Source: DAIOEK01 sp964648485
Lineage (GTDB): Bacteria; Chloroflexota; Anaerolineae; Anaerolineales; Anaerolineaceae
Assembly: GCA_964648485.1 (NCBI GenBank)
Contig: CAZYOF010000004.1
Span: 135,985-199,984 of the forward strand
Direction of reading: 5' to 3'
Length of the DNA stretch: 64,000 nt
Part shown: positions 50,001-58,589 of the stretch, piece after piece
Position numbering within the stretch: the stretch's first letter is position 1
How the letters are laid out: every line of letters starts with the position of its first letter
Translations under genes and position numbers: made by a program
The notes under the pieces: model-generated
What the model was told of the DNA's origin: nothing
The model's input: the letters and a program-made list of their open reading frames with translations, nothing else
Database searches by the model: none

Positions 50001-51920
50001 ATGCCTGACGGTGACGAAATAACACCAAGAATTATGCTTGAAACTCAACGTAAAGAAAGAGCCGCTATCATCGCGGCTGCAGGAGGAATTGCTGAAGCTC
50101 TACGAATAGGTGAATTACCTCAGTATATTGATACTACTGTTTCGGAAGCAGTGATTTTGGGTTTGCTACTTCAGGATGTTAAAGTGTTTATTGGTGTACT
50201 GGGACATGGATCCACGGAGATGGGTGAAGTTCTACGAATCTATCAGAATGCAGGGTTATTGAAGGTGGTAGGTGTAAGAAGTGAAATCGAAGCATCGCAT
50301 GCTGCTTCGGCTCTTCGGTGGGTTGCACAGGAAAAAGCTGCAATATTTACCTCCATTGGACCTGGCTCACTACATGCATTGGCAGCCTCGCTAATGCCTG
50401 CCTCGAATGGACTTGGAGTATGGTATCTGCTTGGAGATGAAACGACAGAGGATGAGGGGTACAACATGCAACAGATACCCTTACCACACCAGGCGCAATA
50501 TTTAAAGCTGTTCAGTCAGATGGGCGAGACGTATTCCATCCACACCCCGTTATCATTAGCAACTGCATTAAAACGTGGTCTAATCACAACTTCGCATCCA
50601 TATCAGGCTGGTCCATTCTTTCTATTACTGCCTATGAACGTTCAACCAAATCGGATAAGAAAGTTTAACCTGCGAGAATTACCGAGTGGAACTCCGCCCA
50701 TATTACCAGCAGCTTCTTCTTTGGAGAGTTACAAAAAAGCTGCAGAATTAATTAAACAATCAAAAAAAACAGTGGTAAAAGTGGGAGGAGGGGGAAGATA
50801 TATTGGAAAGCCATTAGAAAAATTCATAGAGCTTGCTGATGCGGTGGTTGTATCGACCCCAATTGCAAGCGGTGCTCTACCAGCCTCTAATGAACGGAAT
50901 ATGATGGTAGGAGGTTCAAAGGGAAGTATTTGTGGAAATTATGCAATGGAAGAAGCAGACCTTCTCGTTGCGATTGGCACCCGGTTTGTTTGCCAATCAG
51001 ATTGTTCACGGACGGGATTCCCGAAAGTTAAAGAGGTAATTAATATTAATTCAGATCTGCATAATGCATTGCATTATGCAGATACGATTGCATTTGTAGG
51101 TGATAGTAGTCTGACATTGGAAAGATTGAATGAGGAACTTTCCCTATGTGAGAAACCGAAACCATCAAAAATATCAAATACTTCAAAATGGTTGTCTGTG
51201 TGTAAATTGAAGAGATTGGAATGGCAAAAATTTAAACTGGCGAGATACGATCATCCAGTTTTATTCGACCCCGTTTGGGATAGGGATGTTCTAACTCAAC
51301 CCGCAGCCATATTTACCGCTCTTGAGTGGGCAAAACGGAATAAAGTCCCTGCAATCTTTGATGCTGGAGATGTTCAGGCAAACGGTTTTCAAATTGCCGA
51401 AGATGAATATCCGGGGCAGACCTATACAGATAGCGGTGCCAGTTATATGGGTTTTGCGGTATCAGCGCTGCTGGCTACTGGCATAAGTAGCAAACCTTTT
51501 TATGCTCTGGCTGTCACAGGAGATGGATCATTCACGATGAATCCTCAAATACTTATTGATGGCGTCGAACACAATGCGAGAGGATGCATATTATTGTTGG
51601 ACAACAGGCGGATGTCAGCAATTTCTGGCTTACAGATGGATCAATATGGGATAGATTTTGCCACCAATGATTCGGTTCAGGTGGATTATGTTCAATTGGC
51701 AAAATCTATTAAAGGCATCCATGCTTTATCTGGTGGATCTTCCACCAGCGACCTAAATGATGCGCTTCAAAGTGCTCAAAAATTTCCGGGATTATCACTC
51801 ATTCATGTCCCGGTGTATTACGGTTCAGATCCACTTGGTGGGCTTGGTGTATATGGGCGCTGGAATGTGGGGAACTGGTCAACTGAGGTGCAGAAGATGC
51901 GCCATCAGATTGGTTTGTAG
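50001..51920 (+). CDS. ThDP-dependent enzyme, IolD-like
   Basis: A 639-residue protein. ATG 50001 is preceded by GGGAGGAGG; ATG 49932 was rejected for lack of a site. Domain order is that of ThDP enzymes of the acetolactate synthase/IolD group: catalytic Glu95 (VRSEIEASHAA), SIGPGSLHA, a central Rossmann domain (VVKVGGGGRYIGKP), and a C-terminal cofactor-binding GDGSF...N with LLDNRRMSAISGLQ, which resembles the matching part of IolD (trihydroxycyclohexanedione hydrolase). The overall length fits IolD too. The substrate is probably a cyclitol or sugar-derived diketone, but no other inositol gene except a Gfo/Idh enzyme is present. Confidence 0.72.
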   Translation: MPDGDEITPRIMLETQRKERAAIIAAAGGIAEALRIGELPQYIDTTVSEAVILGLLLQDVKVFIGVLGHGSTEMGEVLRIYQNAGLLKVVGVRSEIEASHAASALRWVAQEKAAIFTSIGPGSLHALAASLMPASNGLGVWYLLGDETTEDEGYNMQQIPLPHQAQYLKLFSQMGETYSIHTPLSLATALKRGLITTSHPYQAGPFFLLLPMNVQPNRIRKFNLRELPSGTPPILPAASSLESYKKAAELIKQSKKTVVKVGGGGRYIGKPLEKFIELADAVVVSTPIASGALPASNERNMMVGGSKGSICGNYAMEEADLLVAIGTRFVCQSDCSRTGFPKVKEVININSDLHNALHYADTIAFVGDSSLTLERLNEELSLCEKPKPSKISNTSKWLSVCKLKRLEWQKFKLARYDHPVLFDPVWDRDVLTQPAAIFTALEWAKRNKVPAIFDAGDVQANGFQIAEDEYPGQTYTDSGASYMGFAVSALLATGISSKPFYALAVTGDGSFTMNPQILIDGVEHNARGCILLLDNRRMSAISGLQMDQYGIDFATNDSVQVDYVQLAKSIKGIHALSGGSSTSDLNDALQSAQKFPGLSLIHVPVYYGSDPLGGLGVYGRWNVGNWSTEVQKMRHQIGL

Positions 51921-51930
51921 GAGGTATGTG

Positions 51931-53307
51931 ATGGAAGCACAAGCAATATTAAATAAGCTGTCGATCAAGACCAAGTTGTTATACGGGGTTGGTGATGTAG
52001 GCAATGCTATTGTTAATTCTGCAATCCAGTTTTACCTTCTGCTTTTCTACACAGATGGCGCACTCATCATCCCTGCACTGGTCGGATCAGCCTTGCTGAT
52101 AGGTAAAATCTGGGATGCGATCAACGACCCGTTGTTTGGTTGGATCTCCGATCGTACTTCATCCAACCGGTTTGGAAAACGCAGAGTCTTTATGATATTT
52201 GGTGCAATTCCACTGGGGATGAGTGTAGCATTGTTGTGGTATGTTCCTCCCGGTTGGAGTAATGTAGCTGTATTTATCTGGATCGCAGTTACATTTATTT
52301 TCTTCGATACCCTGTGGACGATGACAAATGTGCCATATTATTCGTTGAGTTCAGAATTAACCGAAGATTATGATGAGCGATCCAGCCTAACAAGTTGGCG
52401 AATGCTGTTAGCAGTGCCGGCGTATTTGGTTGGAGCGGCGTTAACCCCCATGTTGGTAGGCTTGTTTGAAACAAAACGGACTGGGTTTGGTATGGTAGGG
52501 ATTTTCTTTGGCATTCTTGCAGCCGCGGCTTTATTGATATCTGCTGCAGGAATAAAAGAAAAGAAGAATATCGTTGAGAATGCATCCACAACACCACCTC
52601 TGCAGGCGATCAAACTGACATTTCAAAATAAGTATTTTGTCAGATTGATTAGTTCATACTTTATTGTCAATCTCTCTTTTGCATTCATCAAAACATTAAT
52701 GGCTTATTTTGTCATCTATCAACTCAAGATGGAAGCTCAGGTTACGCCTATCATGGGGCTGCTTCTCATTACCGTGGTGATTTTTATTTTCCCCTGGAAA
52801 AAGTTATCTGAAAAATGGGATAAGGGACCAGCGTATGCACTGGGCATGGGAATCGGTGGTCTCGCGGTAGCCATGAGTTTCTTCTTGCCCAACCAGCCAA
52901 CACCATGGATTTATGTCATTGCCATTGTTGCGGGAATTGGTTTTGCATCGAATTGGGTATTTCCCTGGTCTATGGTGCCAGATGTTGTTGATATCGATAG
53001 GTTAAAAACGGGTGAGTACCGCAGTGGAATGTATTTTGGAGTCTGGGGACTTGCAACAAAAATCTCTGAGGCAATTGCGTTGGCTGCATCTGGATGGTTA
53101 TTAACATTGTTCGGTTATATTGCCAATATGGAGCAGACTTCGCATACTCTTCTGGGTATCCGCTTATTTTTTGGTCCTATCCCAGCTATTGTCATCCTCA
53201 TCGGTCTGCCCCTATTAATCTGGTTCCCCATTAACCGCGTATTTCATAAAAATATTCTTATGCAAATTAATCAGGTTCATAATAATTCTCAAGGAAATGA
53301 ACAATGA
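51931..53307 (+). CDS. GPH-family sugar:cation symporter
   Basis: A 458-residue protein with twelve membrane segments. ATG 51931 has GGAGG 6 bases ahead (the longer frame from 51757 reads into the upstream gene). LYGVGDVGNAIVNSAIQFYLLLFYTD, given here in two consecutive parts, then DPLFGWISDRTSSNRFGKRR, is the first-loop pattern of glycoside-pentoside-hexuronide symporters (MelB/XylP/UidB). It should import the sugar or glycoside used by the operon. It overlaps the next gene by 4 bases. Confidence 0.85.
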   Translation: MEAQAILNKLSIKTKLLYGVGDVGNAIVNSAIQFYLLLFYTDGALIIPALVGSALLIGKIWDAINDPLFGWISDRTSSNRFGKRRVFMIFGAIPLGMSVALLWYVPPGWSNVAVFIWIAVTFIFFDTLWTMTNVPYYSLSSELTEDYDERSSLTSWRMLLAVPAYLVGAALTPMLVGLFETKRTGFGMVGIFFGILAAAALLISAAGIKEKKNIVENASTTPPLQAIKLTFQNKYFVRLISSYFIVNLSFAFIKTLMAYFVIYQLKMEAQVTPIMGLLLITVVIFIFPWKKLSEKWDKGPAYALGMGIGGLAVAMSFFLPNQPTPWIYVIAIVAGIGFASNWVFPWSMVPDVVDIDRLKTGEYRSGMYFGVWGLATKISEAIALAASGWLLTLFGYIANMEQTSHTLLGIRLFFGPIPAIVILIGLPLLIWFPINRVFHKNILMQINQVHNNSQGNEQ

Positions 53308-54377
53308 AAAAACTGGGTGTTGCTATTGTTGGTTGTGGACGTATCTCCGACTTACATCAATTAGGTTATATGGGTCGAGAAGATGCAAAAATTGTTGCTG
53401 TATGCGATTCCAATGAAAAAGCAGCCAGGGAAAAAGCAAAAAGATGGGGTGTAGAGAAAGTTTGTAAGGAATATGAATCTTTACTAAAAGATCCTGAAGT
53501 CAAACTTATCGAATTACTCATACCACACCACTTACACAGTGAGATGGCGATAAGTGCATTCAAAGCTGGAAAACATGTATCCGTGCAAAAGCCTATGGCG
53601 TTGTGTCTTGAAGAAGCCGATATGATGATTGATGCTGCAGATAGAGCTGGAACGGTATTACGTATCTACGAGAACTTTGTATTTTATCCACCACATGTTA
53701 AAGCGAAGGAATTATTGACGCAAGGTGTGATTGGTGATCCGCAGATGCTCCGGATGCACGTGAGCAATGGCAAAAGTAAGACACAATGGAAAGTGCCTCT
53801 TTCAGCCTGGGTCTGGAGATTCAATGAGTCCAAGTGCGGGGGTGGACCATTGGTGTTTGACCATGGCTATCATCTGTTTTCCCTTGCATATGACTTGATG
53901 GGACCGGTAAGAAAAGTAAGCGCTTGGGTGGATAAATCGATGGTGCGTCCAGGTGTTTTCATTGATGCACCTGCAGTAATCATGTTCCAGTTTCAGGGCA
54001 AACGCAAATATGGAACCCTAGATTTTGCTTATACCCCAAATATCGTAATGGATAGCAAATATTACTCGGATGACGACAGGGTAGAAATTATTGGTGATCA
54101 AGGGATTATCATCATCAATCGCTGCACAGCAAAAACTCTGGATTATCCTCCCCTGGTTTTATTCAAAGATGGAGAAACCAGCGAAGTACATGTAGAGCGG
54201 TATGAATGGCATGACAGTTTTATTGATTGCACACAACATCTAATTGATGTATTGAATCATGGCGGAAAACCAAAATTGGATGGAAGAACCGCAAAGAATG
54301 TTCTTGAATTTTCCCTTGCTGCACTTGAATCATCACAGAAGCAGGCACAAATAATCATTAATCAAAAACCTGTCTGA
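53304..54377 (+). CDS. Gfo/Idh/MocA-family oxidoreductase
   Basis: A 357-residue protein with VGCGRIS (9-15) and VQKPMAL (94-100), where Gln stands in place of the usual Glu of the EKP motif. The FDHGYHLFSLAYDL segment, near residue 190, carries the catalytic Asp/His pair. It is different from the homologue at 535. In this operon it may oxidise a ring hydroxyl of the imported sugar or cyclitol, as IolG does for inositol, making a ketone that the ThDP enzyme would process. Substrate inferred only. Confidence 0.82.
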   Translation: MKKLGVAIVGCGRISDLHQLGYMGREDAKIVAVCDSNEKAAREKAKRWGVEKVCKEYESLLKDPEVKLIELLIPHHLHSEMAISAFKAGKHVSVQKPMALCLEEADMMIDAADRAGTVLRIYENFVFYPPHVKAKELLTQGVIGDPQMLRMHVSNGKSKTQWKVPLSAWVWRFNESKCGGGPLVFDHGYHLFSLAYDLMGPVRKVSAWVDKSMVRPGVFIDAPAVIMFQFQGKRKYGTLDFAYTPNIVMDSKYYSDDDRVEIIGDQGIIIINRCTAKTLDYPPLVLFKDGETSEVHVERYEWHDSFIDCTQHLIDVLNHGGKPKLDGRTAKNVLEFSLAALESSQKQAQIIINQKPV

Positions 54378-54398
54378 CCGAGAGATAAGGATTAAAAA

Positions 54399-55235
54399 AT
54401 GGCATATCATAATGAAGCTCTGGTCGTTGAACTGGAAGAAATTGCCCGACAGCTGCGTATCGACTCTATAAAAATGATCCACAAACGAGGAGCAGGACAT
54501 CCGGGTGGTTCATTATCAGCTGCTGATATTCTGGCGGTGCTCTATTTCCATCAATTGCGAATAGATCCACAGAACCCTAACTGGGCAGACCGGGATCGGT
54601 TTATTCATAGTAAGGGACATGCCTCTGCGCTTCTGTATGCAGCATTAGCCCGAAAAGGATTTTTCCCGTATGAAGATCTTTGGAATTGGGGCGATTTTGA
54701 TTGTCATTTGCAGGGACACCCGGATCGATTGAAAACTCCGGGGGTAGAAATGACAACCGGGTTTTTAGGACACGGTTTGCCTGTAGGTGCTGGTATGGCA
54801 CTAGCTGCGCGTTATGAAAAACGAACCTCGCATATTTATGTTTTGATGGGGGATGGAGAATGTCAGGGAGGTATTGTGTGGGAATCGGCAATGATGACCG
54901 CTAATAAGCATCTCTCGAACCTGACAGCTATTGTGGATTACAACGATGTCCAACTGGATGGTGCTGTGCACGACATCATGCCAATTGAGCCATTTGTGGA
55001 TAAATGGAAGTCATTTAACTGGCATGTGATTGAAATAAATGGGCACCAGATATGTGAAATTTTGGAAGCTCTCGATACCGCCTGTGAAATTCATGATCGT
55101 CCCACTGTGATTATTGCCCGTACTACCAAGGGGAAAGGTGTCTCCTATATGGAGAACAAATCATACTGGCATGGTGTCGCACCAAATGATGAGCAGCTCA
55201 AACAGGCATTAATTGATTTGGGCGAAAAGGAGTAG
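54399..55235 (+). CDS. transketolase, N-terminal subunit
   Basis: A 278-residue protein with the ThDP-binding segment GDGECQGG (151-158) followed by the Asn of the GDG...N motif, and the substrate His residues HPGG (34-37) and GHGLPVG (124-130), plus IHSKGHAS (69-76). Transketolase split into two genes is common in anaerobes and archaea. AAGGA lies ahead of ATG 54399. It works with the next gene to move a two-carbon unit between sugar phosphates. Confidence 0.92.
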   Translation: MAYHNEALVVELEEIARQLRIDSIKMIHKRGAGHPGGSLSAADILAVLYFHQLRIDPQNPNWADRDRFIHSKGHASALLYAALARKGFFPYEDLWNWGDFDCHLQGHPDRLKTPGVEMTTGFLGHGLPVGAGMALAARYEKRTSHIYVLMGDGECQGGIVWESAMMTANKHLSNLTAIVDYNDVQLDGAVHDIMPIEPFVDKWKSFNWHVIEINGHQICEILEALDTACEIHDRPTVIIARTTKGKGVSYMENKSYWHGVAPNDEQLKQALIDLGEKE

Positions 55236-55238
55236 AAC

Positions 55239-56183
55239 ATGGGTGAAATATCAATGCGTGAAGCATATGGGAAAGCATTGGCAGATTATGGTGAGAAAAA
55301 TCCGAAAGTATTTGTTGTAGATGTAGATACTTCGGCATCAACATTGACCCATTTTTTTGCATCAAAGTTTCCAGAGCGATTTGTAAATGTCGGAATAGCG
55401 GAACCTTGCAGTGTGGATCTGGCAGTCGGGTTGGCGCTGGCAGGTATGACGCCATTTGCAAATGGATTTGCTGCACTTCTCTCGTTGCGAGCATTAGAGC
55501 AGATACGTACCTGTGTCTGTTATGCCCGAACCAATGTAAAACTGGCAGCCAGTTATGCAGGATTATCAGATTTCAAAGATGGTCCCACTCATTATGCCAT
55601 GACCGATGTTGCGATCATGCGGGCGTTACCCGAAATGCGGGTGATCGTTCCCTCAGACGCACCGGAAATTGCCGCCTGGGTTCCGGTAATTGCTGAGTAT
55701 GACGGTCCAGTTTACCTTCGGATAAGCAGAGCATCACATATACGAGTTCATGAGAATCTGCCAGTTGTAGAATTTGGAAAAGGCGAAATATTAAAAACAG
55801 GAGATGACCTGACTATTATTGCCATGGGTTCAATGGTGGGCAGAAGCATGAACGCCGCTGCTACTTTGCAAAAAAAGGGAATCCACGCCAGGGTCATTAA
55901 TGTATCGAGTGTTAAGCCATTGGATAGTGAGCTTATCTTGAAATGCGCTCAAGAAACAGGAGCCATCGTCACCGTAGAAGAACATTCCATTATTGGAGGT
56001 TTGGGAGGTGCCGTAGCAGAGTTGCTGGCTGAAGAATACCCTATCCCACTCACCCGAGTAGGCATTAATGACCGCTTTGCGCTCACCGGTCCTGACCCGG
56101 AATCGGTTCTGGATTATTTTGGCATGGGTGTGGATGATATCGTTTCAGCAGCGGTAAAAGTATTACGGAGAAAGGGGTCCTGA
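55239..56183 (+). CDS. transketolase, C-terminal subunit
   Basis: A 314-residue protein with the pyrimidine-binding domain (catalytic Glu55 in NVGIAEPCSV) and the C-terminal transketolase domain (AIVTVEEHSIIGGLGGAVAE). DGPTHYAMTDVAIMRALP is the expected pair of loops. The gap to the N-terminal subunit is 3 bases and AAGGAG precedes the ATG. The dedicated copy in a catabolic operon suggests that the pathway ends in a ketose phosphate or a branched-chain sugar phosphate. Confidence 0.92.
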   Translation: MGEISMREAYGKALADYGEKNPKVFVVDVDTSASTLTHFFASKFPERFVNVGIAEPCSVDLAVGLALAGMTPFANGFAALLSLRALEQIRTCVCYARTNVKLAASYAGLSDFKDGPTHYAMTDVAIMRALPEMRVIVPSDAPEIAAWVPVIAEYDGPVYLRISRASHIRVHENLPVVEFGKGEILKTGDDLTIIAMGSMVGRSMNAAATLQKKGIHARVINVSSVKPLDSELILKCAQETGAIVTVEEHSIIGGLGGAVAELLAEEYPIPLTRVGINDRFALTGPDPESVLDYFGMGVDDIVSAAVKVLRRKGS

Positions 56184-56184
56184 A

Positions 56185-56805
56185 ATGAAAATTGCTGTCA
56201 TAAATGAAACAAGCGCAGCTGACCGTAATGCAGATATCTTAGAGGCTTTGAATGGTTTAGGGCACGAGGTTTTTAATGTTGGGATGAAAAAAAATGGAGA
56301 GAAGCCCGAGTTAACTTATATTCATACCGGTTTTCTGGCAGCCCTACTTCTAAATACCAATCGTGTGGGTTTTGTTATTGGGGGATGTGGAACAGGGCAG
56401 GGATTCTTGAATTCTGTAATGCAATATCCAGATGTAATTTGTGGGCATATTACAAATTCGTTGGATGCCTGGCTCTTTACCCAGATCAATGGAGGTAACT
56501 GTATCTCATTAATGTTAAATCAGGGGTATGGTTGGGCTGCAAACATTAATTTGCGGTTTATTTTTGAGAAATTATTCAGTGTGGAGAACGGAGGGGGATA
56601 CCCACCTCATCGCAAAGAATCCCAGGCAAAATCGAGGGAATTGTTGAAACAGATAAGCCAAAAGACCCATTACACCATGGCTGAGTGTGTAAATAAACTT
56701 CCAAAACATGTCGTAAGTGAGACTTTGAGCTATCCGGGTGTTTCATCCATATTGGATGTGCCCGGATTATCAGACTTGCTATTAAGAAAAGCATTGGGTG
56801 GATAA
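56185..56805 (+). CDS. RpiB/LacA/LacB-type sugar-phosphate isomerase
   Basis: A 206-residue protein: MKIAVINETSAADRN at the N-terminus and GGCGTGQG (66-73), which carries the catalytic Cys68 of RpiB-type enzymes. The rest is longer than RpiB (about 150) and lacks a clear match to the second catalytic His loop I can place, and the C-terminal 60 residues are extra. It would interconvert aldose and ketose phosphates. It starts 1 base after the transketolase stop, and it ends the operon. Confidence 0.75.
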   Translation: MKIAVINETSAADRNADILEALNGLGHEVFNVGMKKNGEKPELTYIHTGFLAALLLNTNRVGFVIGGCGTGQGFLNSVMQYPDVICGHITNSLDAWLFTQINGGNCISLMLNQGYGWAANINLRFIFEKLFSVENGGGYPPHRKESQAKSRELLKQISQKTHYTMAECVNKLPKHVVSETLSYPGVSSILDVPGLSDLLLRKALGG

Positions 56806-56829
56806 TATTTTGCCAAAAATTTGTGGGGG

Positions 56830-56859
56830 CCATACATACCTGCTTGCTGGTATGTATGG
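56830..56859 (+). repeat. perfect 11-bp inverted repeat after the catabolic operon
   Basis: CCATACATACC (56830-56840) and GGTATGTATGG (56849-56859) with loop TGCTTGCT lie 24 bases after the RpiB-like stop. No T-run follows on either strand, so it is an RNA-stabilising hairpin or a poor terminator, or a protein-binding site. Confidence 0.6.
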
Positions 56860-57019
56860 AACTCATAAATAAAATCGATGTTTGCAAAGTCAATAAAATA
56901 TTCCGATCAGCTAATATAACAATCCGAGTCACTTCTAATACAAATATTCCTTTTTGGAACAAATTCTTGATATCAACCGTCTCATTAATTGCGCCATATT
57001 TGGCAGTTTTTGATTGTAG

Positions 57020-57025
57020 TATAAT
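57020..57025 (+). promoter_or_regulatory. -10 element ahead of the Yip1/ABC operon
   Basis: TATAAT lies 26 bases before ATG 57052. The only TTG-type -35 candidate (TTGGCA) is 14 bases away, too close, so the promoter is poorly defined. The rest of the 56806-57051 gap holds the inverted repeat above and otherwise A/T-rich sequence with no gene. Confidence 0.4.
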
Positions 57026-57051
57026 TTCGCAATTCAGGAATGGAGGGTATC

Positions 57052-57858
57052 ATGACTGATCAAATCGCAACCCTGGGGGGTGCGGAAGATGTTGCAGAAC
57101 ACCCGGTTCCAAAACCCTTTCATTGGGTATATCAAATCTGGTTAAAGCCCGGAAGGGTATTTTCTGCCATTGCTCAACAAGAGAAAGGCGTCTGGCTGTT
57201 ACCCCTCGGATTGTTGTCCGTTTTACAAATTATCAAGAGCGTAATAGAAGGACCGATTCGCTCTGCAGCAGCACAGGCTGCGCAGGCGGCTGCAGGGATG
57301 CCTGCAATGGATATGGGCTATCTGACCGATCAGGAGGTTGCTCAAATTCAACAGGGAGCAGCAACAACAAATGGTCCATTTTTTACAATTTTAATCCCGG
57401 CTTTTTTATCCATTCTTGGAATTTGGATCAGCTGGGTGTTATTAGGAAGCATCCTTCATCTTGGGTTGACATTGGCTGGAAACCGGAATAATGCTGGCGC
57501 ATCGATGAATTTAAGTGCTTGGGCATCGTTACCTTTTTCGATTCGAATGATTGTGCAGATAATTGCAACTGTTGCTACCCGGCAGGTGATAGACAATCCC
57601 GGTTTCTCAGGTTTTCTTGCTCCCCAGGGAAATTTTGCCATCTTTATTACAGTGGTACTATCTTTGCTAGATATATATCTGATCTGGCAGGTGGTTTACT
57701 TAATCATTGGTTCGAGGCAGATGGGCAACATTGCACGGAATAGAGCGATAATTACAGTGATTGTATCTGTATTTATCGTACTGCTCCTTCAGGCTGTTCC
57801 TGGAACCATTCGCCAGGTTATTTCAGGCATGTCTTTTACCAGGCCCTATTTCTTCTAA
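57052..57858 (+). CDS. Yip1-family membrane protein
   Basis: A 268-residue protein. ATG 57052 has GGAGGG ahead; the in-frame ATG at 57040 would include the ribosome-binding site. KPFHWVYQIWLKPGRVFSAI at the N-terminus is the Yip1 entry pattern, and five hydrophobic helices follow. Bacterial Yip1-domain proteins have no defined role. Its stop overlaps the start of the ATPase gene by 1 base, so it belongs to the same transporter operon. Confidence 0.72.
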   Translation: MTDQIATLGGAEDVAEHPVPKPFHWVYQIWLKPGRVFSAIAQQEKGVWLLPLGLLSVLQIIKSVIEGPIRSAAAQAAQAAAGMPAMDMGYLTDQEVAQIQQGAATTNGPFFTILIPAFLSILGIWISWVLLGSILHLGLTLAGNRNNAGASMNLSAWASLPFSIRMIVQIIATVATRQVIDNPGFSGFLAPQGNFAIFITVVLSLLDIYLIWQVVYLIIGSRQMGNIARNRAIITVIVSVFIVLLLQAVPGTIRQVISGMSFTRPYFF

Positions 57859-58589
57859 TGAACGATACTCCATTTATCCGCACCATTCAATTACGCAAGA
57901 ACTTTAAAATGGGGCAAAATACTGTGCAGGCTCTTGCCGGGTTGGATTTGTCTATTCCTCGTGGAAGTTTTACCATTGTGATGGGTCCATCGGGTTCAGG
58001 GAAAAGCACCTTATTGTATCTCATTGGCGGACTTGACCGCCCATCTTCTGGAAAAATTATTGTAGATAATGCGGCGTTGAACGAAATGGATGAAAATGCT
58101 CTGGCAGTATACAGGCGGAAAAAGGTGGGTTTTGTTTTTCAGTCTTTTAACCTTGTCCAGAGTATGAATGCCTTCGAAAATGTGGCATTCCCCATGCGTT
58201 TTGCAGGAATATCCAGAAAAGAACGGAAATTAATTTCCAATAATTTATTAAGACGTGTTGGTCTGGAACAGAGAGCCTATCATAAACCTACAGAATTATC
58301 AGGCGGACAGCAACAACGGGTAGCCATTGCCCGTTCCCTTGTGAATGAACCCGATCTTATCCTGGCGGATGAGCCAACCGGGAACCTTGATAGCAGCAGC
58401 GGGCTTGGAATTATGCAATTGCTTTCAGATTTGCACCAGTTAGGCAAGACTGTGCTGGTCGTTACCCATGACCCGCGCATGCAACGTTTTGCTACACAGA
58501 CCATTTATTTGCTCGATGGCATATCAGTGGATGCAGCAACTTATGAATCAAAAGCAGAATCAGCTTTTCAAACTATGGTGACATCATGA
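57858..58589 (+). CDS. MacB/LolD-type ABC transporter ATP-binding protein
   Basis: A 243-residue ATPase with Walker A GPSGSGKST (43-51), the signature ELSGGQQQRVAIARSL, Walker B LILADEPTGNLD and VVTHDPR. The TGNLD segment and length fit the LolD/MacB group, which drives mechanotransmission rather than substrate passage through the membrane. The matching permease is two genes downstream. It overlaps the next gene by ATGA. Confidence 0.9.
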   Translation: MNDTPFIRTIQLRKNFKMGQNTVQALAGLDLSIPRGSFTIVMGPSGSGKSTLLYLIGGLDRPSSGKIIVDNAALNEMDENALAVYRRKKVGFVFQSFNLVQSMNAFENVAFPMRFAGISRKERKLISNNLLRRVGLEQRAYHKPTELSGGQQQRVAIARSLVNEPDLILADEPTGNLDSSSGLGIMQLLSDLHQLGKTVLVVTHDPRMQRFATQTIYLLDGISVDAATYESKAESAFQTMVTS

